Shown here: positions 1 through 5,188 of the stretch, piece by piece
Layout of the letters: the number at the start of each line of letters is the position of its first letter
Numbering within the stretch: the stretch's first letter is position 1
Assembly (NCBI GenBank): GCA_026394265.1
Contig: JAPKYO010000037.1
Location: 1 to 5,849, forward strand
Length of the DNA stretch: 5,849 nt
Source of the DNA: Candidatus Bathyarchaeota archaeon
GTDB lineage: Archaea; Thermoproteota; Bathyarchaeia; TCS64
Direction of reading: 5' to 3'
The notes under the pieces: model-generated
The model's database searches: none
Told to the model about the DNA's origin: nothing
Seen by the model: the letters and a program-made list of their open reading frames with translations, nothing else
Made by a program: the position numbers and the translations under genes

Positions 1-441
1 CTACTCGACGAAACCCAGCCACACATAGACGCACACCCAGAACTCGACCAATACGAAGAAGTCGAAGCCGCCCACGAAGAACACGCCGAAGCAACAATCC
101 TCCACACACTCCTCCAAACCGACACCTACCCCACCCCAGAGCAAGCCGCAGCCACACCCACCCGATACCTCCTCGGACTCGGAGACGTCCCCGGTGAACT
201 CCGCAGAGAATCCCTAGACGCACTCAGAACCGGAGACCTAGAAAAAGCCGAGCGCCACCTCAACCGCATGGAACAGATCTACCTACACCTCGTCGCCATG
301 GAGGACGCCAGCCTCCTCAAGGGACTAAGACGCAAACTCGACATAACACGAGGGGTCACCGAGGCAACCCGAAGCGAGATAACCGCCGAGACCGGTCGCA
401 GGCGCCTTAGCGACCAACTCAAACGACTCCAGCACCCCTAA
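1..441 (+). CDS. Translin/TRAX-family protein, 3' part (5' end outside window)
   Basis: An open frame enters at base 1 and ends at the TAA at 439-441, giving 146 visible residues; the start lies upstream. The segment YLLGLGDVPGELRR (partial residues 56-69), followed by a helix with GDLEKAERHLNRMEQIY and then GLRRKLDITRGVTEATR, is the C-terminal helical core of archaeal translin-like proteins. Translin and TRAX are all-helical nucleic-acid-binding proteins; in eukaryotes they form the C3PO ribonuclease, where TRAX is the catalytic subunit. Recalling human TRAX E126, E129, D193 and E197, the equivalent positions here look like E27, E30 (EEHAEA), D62 and E66 (GDVPGEL), so an active ribonuclease is plausible; this alignment was made by eye. 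Codon use is extreme, with C- and A-ending codons and very little G or T. A TATA-like box follows the gene, so cysS is probably not co-transcribed from it. Family call fairly secure; activity inferred. Confidence 0.82.
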   Translation, partial: LLDETQPHIDAHPELDQYEEVEAAHEEHAEATILHTLLQTDTYPTPEQAAATPTRYLLGLGDVPGELRRESLDALRTGDLEKAERHLNRMEQIYLHLVAMEDASLLKGLRRKLDITRGVTEATRSEITAETGRRRLSDQLKRLQHP

Positions 442-464
442 ACCGCCCCCGGACGCCCCTCAAC

Positions 465-474
465 GCTTATAAAC
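465..474 (+). promoter_or_regulatory. TATA-like box, probable cysS promoter
   Basis: GCTTATAAAC stands out in a stretch otherwise made of C and A, 24 bases after the translin stop. If archaeal spacing applies (start about 25 bases downstream), transcription would begin near 495 and leave a leader of about 95 bases before the cysS GTG. No clear BRE is visible. The prediction rests on sequence only. Confidence 0.5.
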
Positions 475-510
475 ACCCAAACCCACCAAAACCCAGCTAG
501 AAAGGGAAGA

Positions 511-543
511 ATGAGACTATTGTGTCAGATAGTCCACGTCTAA
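511..543 (+). promoter_or_regulatory. 10-codon mini-ORF with overlapping hairpin in the cysS leader
   Basis: ATG at 511 opens a 10-residue frame, MRLLCQIVHV, ending at TAA 541-543. It is preceded by the weak purine run AAAGGGAAGA (501-510). A perfect 6-bp inverted repeat lies inside it: GACTAT at 515-520 and ATAGTC at 529-534, with an 8-base loop. The fifth codon is cysteine (TGT), and the next gene is the cysteinyl-tRNA synthetase. This could be a regulatory leader peptide, but a single Cys codon and a short stem can arise by chance, and I know of no established archaeal example. Treat it as a candidate. Confidence 0.25.
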
Positions 544-575
544 AGATTCCACCCCACCTAGCGGAGCTTAGATTC

Positions 576-581
576 TGGAGG
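576..581 (+). promoter_or_regulatory. Shine-Dalgarno site of cysS
   Basis: TGGAGG ends 8 bases before the GTG at 590 and is complementary to the 16S rRNA 3' end. It decides the start: the frame is closed upstream by TAG at 569-571 and no other ATG/GTG/TTG lies between. The FAD and M20 genes of this window have no comparable site. Confidence 0.85.
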
Positions 582-589
582 AAAACAAC

Positions 590-2050
590 GTGACCCCAGC
601 CCACCTCGAACTATACGACACGATGACCCGCTCGAAGCGCCCCTTCGAGCCGCTAGAACCGGAAAAGGTCAAGATGTACGCCTGCGGACCCACCGTCTAC
701 GGCGACCCACATATCGGCAACTTCAGAAGCTTCGTCTCCACCGACCTGCTCCGCCGCTGGCTCGAATACCGCGGCTACGACGTCACCATGGTCATGAACG
801 TCACAGACATCGACGACAAGACCATACGAGACTCCGCCAAGGCGGGGGAGCCCATCAGGGAGTTCACGCAGCGCTACACGCGCAGCTTCCTCCGCGGCCT
901 CGACGCCCTCAACGTACTCCGCGCCACAGCAAACCCACGCGCCACCGAGTACATCCCCCAGATGATCACATTCATCCAGGCCCTCCTCGACAAGGGCGCA
1001 GCATACGTCGCCGAGGACGGCGTCTACTTCGACATCGACAAGTACCCAGACTACGGTCGCCTCAGCGGAATGGACCTCGCCCAAGCCCAAGCCACCGAGC
1101 GCATGGCAAAGGACGAGTACGACAAGGAATCCGCACAGGACTTCGCCCTCTGGAAGAAGAGCACACCCGAGGAGCTGAAACGCAGCGAAAAGGAGCCCGG
1201 CCTCGCCTGGGACAGCCCCTGGAGCATGGGGCGCCCCGGGTGGCACATAGAGTGCAGCGTCATGACACGCGACCTCCTAGGGGACACCCTCGACATCCAC
1301 GCCGGCGGCGAAGACCTAGTCTTCCCCCACCACACAAACGAGATCGCCCAATCCGAGACACTCACAGGCAAGCAGTTCGTCCGCTACTGGGTCCACATCC
1401 GCCACCTCATGATCAACGGGAAGAAGATGAGCAAGAGCCTCGGCAACTACGTAAGCTTCGATGAGGTGCTCGCCAAGTACAGCGCCGACGCCTTCCGCTA
1501 CTTCTACCTCGGCACCCACTACAGGCGCCCCCTCGACTACACGGACGACGCCATGAAGAGCGCCGAAGGCTCCGCGAAGCGCCTCGAGAACACCCTCGAC
1601 CTCCTCGAAGCCGCGGCGAAGGCCCCGGACACGAACATCGACCTCGGACCACGCGAGCGCAAACTCCTAGAAGAGGTTGAGAAGCATCGCGCCGCCTTCG
1701 AGGCAGCCATGGACGACGACCTCGATAGCCACACCGCTTTAGACTCACTCCACGCCATGAGCGGAGCCATAAATGAGTACCTAACCACCAACCCCAACAA
1801 GGGGGTCACTCTCAGAGCCCACAACACATACCGCGGACTCCTCGACTCCCTCGGCCTCTTCGAGAAACGGGGCGGTGGAGCCGATAAGCTAACCGAGGAT
1901 CTCATCAAGACCCTGATCGATCTCCGCAATCAGTACCGCAGGGAGAAGAACTACAAGAGCGCCGACGATGTGAGGAACAAGCTCACGGCCCTCGGCGTCA
2001 CCCTCGCGGACAACGCGGAGGGCACCGCGTGGAAAATTGAGAGCAAGTAG
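590..2050 (+). CDS. cysS: Cysteinyl-tRNA synthetase (CysRS)
   Basis: This 486-residue protein charges tRNA-Cys with cysteine in the cytosol, using ATP. It is a class I synthetase of normal length. Visible signatures are MYACGPTVY (29-37), the HIGH-type motif HIGN (41-44), NVTDIDDK in the Rossmann fold, GWHIECSVM (217-225), HAGGEDLVFPHHTNEIAQSE (237-256) and KMSKS (279-283). The zinc site known from E. coli CysRS (C28, C209, H234, E238) maps to C32, C222, H247 and E251, all present. The C-terminal helical tRNA-binding region ends in a typical segment (RREKNYKSADDVRNKL, then EGTAWKI), so the gene is complete. The GTG start is supported by the SD site at 576-581 and by C32 falling where the family expects it. 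An intact CysRS means this organism need not rely on the SepRS/SepCysS route for Cys-tRNA. The gene converges on the M20 gene with 14 bases between stops. Confidence 0.97.
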   Translation: MTPAHLELYDTMTRSKRPFEPLEPEKVKMYACGPTVYGDPHIGNFRSFVSTDLLRRWLEYRGYDVTMVMNVTDIDDKTIRDSAKAGEPIREFTQRYTRSFLRGLDALNVLRATANPRATEYIPQMITFIQALLDKGAAYVAEDGVYFDIDKYPDYGRLSGMDLAQAQATERMAKDEYDKESAQDFALWKKSTPEELKRSEKEPGLAWDSPWSMGRPGWHIECSVMTRDLLGDTLDIHAGGEDLVFPHHTNEIAQSETLTGKQFVRYWVHIRHLMINGKKMSKSLGNYVSFDEVLAKYSADAFRYFYLGTHYRRPLDYTDDAMKSAEGSAKRLENTLDLLEAAAKAPDTNIDLGPRERKLLEEVEKHRAAFEAAMDDDLDSHTALDSLHAMSGAINEYLTTNPNKGVTLRAHNTYRGLLDSLGLFEKRGGGADKLTEDLIKTLIDLRNQYRREKNYKSADDVRNKLTALGVTLADNAEGTAWKIESK

Positions 2051-2064
2051 ATGATCTTGCGGAC

Positions 2065-3330
2065 CTACTTTTTCAGGTACTCGTACGCGGAGAGCAGGTG
2101 CACCTTCGTGAGGTGCAGGAGCTCATCGACCTCGACGTACTCGTCGATGGTTCCCATTCCGTGGTTTGTGGGGCCGTAGTAGTAGCTCGGGATACCAACG
2201 TCGCGCCAGAACTTTAGGTCTGAGCCCCCGAGGCTGATTATCGGCTTCGGGTCGATACCGAGGAGGCGCGCGTTCCCCCTGATTATCTCCGCCATCTCCC
2301 CTCTTGGCGGGCTCCAAAGTGGGCCATCGTAGCGCATCTCTTCTACCTCGGCCCCGGGGTATCTGGACACGATGCTCTTGACGTGGGGCATGATGTCCTC
2401 CTTGGACAAGCCTGGGGGTAGGCGAAGGTCAAGCTCGAATGTGCAGTCCCGGGGTATCATGTTGATCTTCAGGCCGCCGCTGATCACACCTATGTTAACC
2501 GAGACGCGGGACATCACGTCGGCTCCGCCCGGACCTAGGGCTCTCTCGGCGGCTTGTCTCCCCTCGGTTATGGCCTTGGTGAGGTCTGCGGGGTAGGGGA
2601 CTGGTATGTCTTTGAGCGCTTCGAGGTCCGTGGCTAATTTGGCCGCTATTTTGATGGGGTTCGGGCTGAGGTGCGTGTAGGCGCCGTGTGCACCCGGGGC
2701 GCGGACTGTGACCCGGAGCCAAAGTATCCCCTTCTCCCCGAAGCGGAGGGTGTATGGACTGCTCGGCTCGCCGTTTATGCAGCAGTCGCCCTTGACCTCG
2801 GGGACATTGTTGACAAGCCAGCCGGAGCCGAGTCGCCCACCCGACTCCTCGTCGCTGACCACCGTGAGGGTGGCGCGGCCTGAGAGTTCTTCCCTGAGCT
2901 CATGGAGGATCGCGAACGTGTAGATTGAGGCCGTCGTCCCCGCCTTCATGTCGCAGGCGCCCCTCCCATAGATTCGGCCATCGACGAGAGTGCCACCCCA
3001 CGGGTCGTATTTCCAGCCCGCGCCGTCACCCACGGGGAAGACGTCGATATGGCCGTTTAGGACGAGGTTTCGGCCGGGTTTCCCGAACTTTACGCTGGAG
3101 ACGAGGTTTGGCTTCTCGGCGTCGGGACCCATCGACTTGTATGGTATCCCCCGTTCATCGAGGAATCTGGCTACGCAGGACGCCGCCTCACGCGTGTCCC
3201 CGGGGGGATTGGGGCTCCTCGCCATGATCAACCCTCGGAGGAAGTTCGTGATTGTATCTTTGTCCGCCTCGACCCTTTCCAGTAACTGCTTCTTCGTCGA
3301 CAAGCTGAATCTGGTTATGTAACGCGTCAT
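2065..3330 (-). CDS. M20-family zinc deacylase/peptidase (ArgE/DapE/carboxypeptidase G2-like)
   Basis: The 421-residue protein has the whole two-zinc M20 hydrolase signature. Zinc ligands and catalytic residues by comparison with DapE are H94 and D96 (NGHIDVFP), bridging D127 (GRGACDMKAG), catalytic base E161 and ligand E162 (SDEESGG), E188 (INGEPSS) and H390 (GPTNHGMGT). A central dimerisation domain lies at about 195-310 and carries GAHGAYTHLSPNPI (213-226), resembling the DapE segment that feeds a His into the partner's active site. Family members remove acyl groups from amino acids (N-acetylornithine, N-succinyl-diaminopimelate, acylamino acids) or act as di- or carboxypeptidases; no neighbouring lysine or arginine gene settles the substrate. 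There is no signal peptide, so it is likely cytosolic. ATG at 3330 is the only start before an upstream in-frame stop (3337-3339) and has no SD site. It probably shares the divergent promoter region with the FAD gene. Confidence 0.92.
   Translation of the reverse strand: MTRYITRFSLSTKKQLLERVEADKDTITNFLRGLIMARSPNPPGDTREAASCVARFLDERGIPYKSMGPDAEKPNLVSSVKFGKPGRNLVLNGHIDVFPVGDGAGWKYDPWGGTLVDGRIYGRGACDMKAGTTASIYTFAILHELREELSGRATLTVVSDEESGGRLGSGWLVNNVPEVKGDCCINGEPSSPYTLRFGEKGILWLRVTVRAPGAHGAYTHLSPNPIKIAAKLATDLEALKDIPVPYPADLTKAITEGRQAAERALGPGGADVMSRVSVNIGVISGGLKINMIPRDCTFELDLRLPPGLSKEDIMPHVKSIVSRYPGAEVEEMRYDGPLWSPPRGEMAEIIRGNARLLGIDPKPIISLGGSDLKFWRDVGIPSYYYGPTNHGMGTIDEYVEVDELLHLTKVHLLSAYEYLKK
2069..2073 (+). 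terminator. Weak oligo-T tract, possible cysS terminator inside the M20 3' end
   Basis: Five T residues lie 19 bases after the cysS stop, the first such tract on the + strand beyond cysS. They are the complement of the AAA AAG codons (K420, K421) at the end of the M20 gene. Archaeal polymerase can stop at oligo-T alone, but five is short. If real, the cysS and M20 transcripts overlap at their 3' ends. Confidence 0.25.
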
Positions 3331-3360
3331 TTGTGGTTAAAACAGTGAACCTCGAGGGGT

Positions 3361-3372
3361 CGCTAAAAAGCC
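3361..3372. promoter_or_regulatory. Central AT-rich element of the divergent M20/FAD gene promoter region
   Basis: The 70-base gap between the two start codons (3331-3400) has CGCTAAAAAGCC at its exact middle. On the + strand it sits about 35 bases before the FAD-gene ATG (3401), and on the - strand about 36 bases before the M20 ATG (3330), the distance expected for a TATA box serving a leaderless or near-leaderless mRNA. Neither gene has an SD site, which agrees. Two other A/T runs (TTAAAA at 3338-3343 and TAATACAAA at 3387-3395) lie too close to one of the ATGs to be its TATA box. Whether one box truly serves both directions is unknown. Confidence 0.45.
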
Positions 3373-3400
3373 TCAAAACCCTGCGCTAATACAAACTCTC

Positions 3401-4945
3401 ATGGTCACATACACCCCAGACGTTCTAGTCGTAGGGAGTGGGGCGGCGGGTCTGCGCGCCGCCATCGAGGCGGAGAGACTCGGCGTCCACACACTCGTCG
3501 TATCCAAGTCCCCCGCGGGGATGAGGACGGCGAGCGCCGTCACGAACGGCTTCTTCAAGGCAGCGGTCGGAGGCGCCTCAAAGGAGGAGCACCTGAAGGC
3601 GACCATGGACTCAGGGAAGGGGCTCTGCGACCCGGCTCTCGTCAACGTGCTCGTTGAGGAGGGCCCGGAGAGGATCGCTGAGCTGGAACGCTTCGGCATG
3701 GCTATACAGATCCGTAAGGGGTCGGCTTCCTGTGGAGACGACCCGCAGGCGCGTGGCTTGGGTTTCGTCAAGCCCCTCATCACCTTCGCCAAGGAACAGG
3801 GTGTTGAGTTCCTGGAAAACTGCGTGGTCTCAAGGCTCTTGCTGGACCACGACAGGGTCGTCGGGGCGGTGGGATATGCGGAGGAGCCAGTCACCATCTA
3901 CGCTAAGGCAACGGTTCTCGCCACGGGTGGCTGCGGCGCCCTCTACTCGAGAACCGATTGTCCCCTCTCACTCCTCGGCGATGGCTACGCCCTCGCCTAC
4001 GAGGCTGGCGCAGCCCTCAGGGACATGGAGTTCACACAGTTCGTCCCAGTCGGACTCGCCGAAAAGGGCCACTCCCTCGTTGTCATCTACGGCGACCTAG
4101 TCGACAAGGGCACAGTCCTCAACTCCGAGGGGGAGGACATCGTCAAGAAGTACAACATAACCACGCGCCCACTCACCACCATGGCCCGGGACCAGTTCAG
4201 CGCCGCCATGATGAGGGAGGTCACCGAGGGGAGAGGCGTCGACGGAGCAGTCCTGCTCGACGCGACCAAGATAGTCAAGGAGGTGGGTCTCGAATCACTC
4301 ATCCCCGTCGACGCCCAGAGAAAGGCCCTGGAGAGGGCGGGGGTCGCCGAGAAACCCATCAAGATCGCCCCCGTCAGCCACTTCACGATGGGCGGAGCCA
4401 CAATCACCCCAACCTGCGCCACCACTCTCCCCGGACTCTATGCGGCGGGCGAAGTCACAGGCGGTCTCCACGGCGCAAACCGCATCGGAGGCAACGCAAT
4501 GACAGAGATCATAGTCTTCGGCGCCAGAGCAGGGGCATCAGCCGCCGCGGAGACGAAGAAAGCCACCAAGCACACCTCAACCAAACAAGCGGAGGCCGAG
4601 ATCGAGGCCTACTCAAAGACCATGACAGGCGAATCCAGTGTAAACCCCCTCGCGGAGTTGAGGGGGATAATGTGGGACAAGGTCGGCATAGTGAGAAGCG
4701 GCGAAAGGCTTCAAGACGCGCTCCAAAGCATCAGAAAACACCAGAAAGCCGCAGCAACACTCACCGCCGCCGACCCCGCCACACTCCGAGCCGTCATCGA
4801 GACCAGATTCGCCGCCAAAGTCGCCGAACTCGTCGCCGCCTCCGCCCTAAAGAGAGAGGAGAGCCGCGGAACACATTACAGAACCGACTACCCCAACCAA
4901 TCAGAAAAATACGCCAAACCCATCCCCAACAAAAAACCCGCCTAA
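3401..4945 (+). CDS. FAD-dependent oxidoreductase of the SdhA/FrdA/NadB flavoprotein family
   Basis: The protein has 514 residues. It opens with a dinucleotide-binding fold (DVLVVGSGAAG, 7-17, GxGxxG) and has the second FAD signature VLATGGCGALYSRTD, then GDGYALAYEAGAALRDMEFTQF. The capping and catalytic parts carry R263 (MARDQFSAAM), H327 (SHFTMGG) and R361 (GANRIGGNAM), matching the substrate-binding and catalytic His/Arg set of fumarate reductases and L-aspartate oxidases. The C-terminal ESRGTHYRTDYP motif is also typical. The family interconverts succinate and fumarate or oxidises L-aspartate. The segment that usually reads like TxxAQGGI, with the FAD-linking His before it in SdhA/FrdA, is here MRTASAVTNGFFKAAVGG (41-58), so FAD is probably not His-linked. 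No iron-sulfur or membrane subunit gene is adjacent, so a soluble stand-alone enzyme is likely. Start is the ATG at 3401, without SD. Base skew changes around 3950 inside the gene. Confidence 0.9.
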   Translation: MVTYTPDVLVVGSGAAGLRAAIEAERLGVHTLVVSKSPAGMRTASAVTNGFFKAAVGGASKEEHLKATMDSGKGLCDPALVNVLVEEGPERIAELERFGMAIQIRKGSASCGDDPQARGLGFVKPLITFAKEQGVEFLENCVVSRLLLDHDRVVGAVGYAEEPVTIYAKATVLATGGCGALYSRTDCPLSLLGDGYALAYEAGAALRDMEFTQFVPVGLAEKGHSLVVIYGDLVDKGTVLNSEGEDIVKKYNITTRPLTTMARDQFSAAMMREVTEGRGVDGAVLLDATKIVKEVGLESLIPVDAQRKALERAGVAEKPIKIAPVSHFTMGGATITPTCATTLPGLYAAGEVTGGLHGANRIGGNAMTEIIVFGARAGASAAAETKKATKHTSTKQAEAEIEAYSKTMTGESSVNPLAELRGIMWDKVGIVRSGERLQDALQSIRKHQKAAATLTAADPATLRAVIETRFAAKVAELVAASALKREESRGTHYRTDYPNQSEKYAKPIPNKKPA

Positions 4946-4956
4946 GCCACCCCAAC

Positions 4957-4963
4957 TTTTTTT
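4957..4963 (+). terminator. Oligo-T terminator of the FAD oxidoreductase gene
   Basis: A run of seven T begins 12 bases after the TAA of the FAD gene and is the longest T run in the window. It is the archaeal type of terminator, with no stem before it. Two back-up runs of six T follow at 5005-5010 and 5067-5072. Confidence 0.6.
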
Positions 4964-4968
4964 CATGA

Positions 4969-4988
4969 TGTACCCAGCCACGGGTACA
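4969..4988. repeat. Perfect 7-bp inverted repeat (hairpin)
   Basis: TGTACCC (4969-4975) and GGGTACA (4982-4988) are perfect complements around the 6-base loop AGCCAC. The hairpin begins 5 bases after the T7 tract. It could protect the 3' end of a read-through transcript, contribute to termination before the T6 run at 5005, or be a protein-binding palindrome; the sequence does not say which. Confidence 0.5.
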
Positions 4989-5001
4989 AACCCCCCTCCA
5001 A

Positions 5002-5126
5002 GAATTTTTTACGTTATGCTATGCTACGCACGCAAGAAGACAGCCACCGACGCGGAAACCGATGAATTTTTTCCCGTTATAATGGGCTACGCAAACAATG
5101 GGGCAACAGCGGCGACCCAGACAGAT
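5002..5126. repeat. Degenerate tandem repeat, two units of about 62-63 bases
   Basis: Unit 1 (5002-5063) and unit 2 (5064-5126) each begin with GAATTTTTT and share GTTAT, GCTACGCA and an ending before GATGAA. With the two T runs aligned and a one-base offset after them, I count 28 of 50 identical bases between 5011-5060 and 5074-5123, and GATGAA then recurs at 5061 and 5124. A third copy would start at 5127 but is hardly recognisable beyond GAA and a late ACGCAAA. The region is non-coding in my reading; function unknown. Confidence 0.4.
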
Positions 5127-5157
5127 GAAAAACAGCCATACCATCTAGCGGCGACGC

Positions 5158-5162
5158 AAAAA
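5158..5162 (-). terminator. Oligo-T terminator of the decarboxylase gene
   Basis: On the - strand a run of five T lies 26 bases after the TGA of the decarboxylase, and another of five follows at 5132-5128. Short oligo-T runs in tandem fit archaeal termination, but five residues is near the lower limit. Confidence 0.4.
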
Positions 5163-5188
5163 CTCAAACTTCCACGAAAATTAACGGG

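Larger units (their letters stand above)
4946..5188. other. Non-coding region between convergent FAD and decarboxylase genes
   Basis: This 243-base stretch separates two genes that point at each other. It is richer in A and T than the surroundings and contains terminator tracts for both strands, the hairpin at 4969-4988, the repeat at 5002-5126, a 9-base direct repeat AGCGGCGAC (5108-5116 and 5147-5155), and a TATA-like GTTATAATG at 5076-5084. I found no tRNA T-arm signature and no C/D-box pair. A 103-codon frame from 4965 is open here but is not convincing as a gene. Confidence 0.6.

Noticed and set aside
442..589. A possible tRNA or riboswitch in the cysS leader
   Set aside because: No tRNA-like T-arm consensus or cloverleaf could be drawn, and no known riboswitch core was recognised; only the 6-bp hairpin is well supported.
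653..1246. A 197-codon - strand frame opposite cysS
   Set aside because: It is a shadow of the cysS reading frame in GC-rich DNA, with low-complexity Val/Gly/Ala composition and no start signals.
3958..4968. A 336-codon + strand frame inside the FAD gene
   Set aside because: It is very rich in Arg, His and Pro, with no recognisable motif, and overlaps a gene with a full set of family signatures. It is a shadow frame caused by high GC content and few chance stops.
5002..5128. A CRISPR array as the source of the tandem repeats
   Set aside because: Only two units are present, the similarity spreads through the whole unit rather than forming identical repeats with unique spacers, and no cas gene is nearby.
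5061..5128. GATGA elements at 5061 and 5124 as C boxes of a C/D small RNA
   Set aside because: Both deviate from RUGAUGA and there is no CUGA D box on the + strand between 4946 and 5188.
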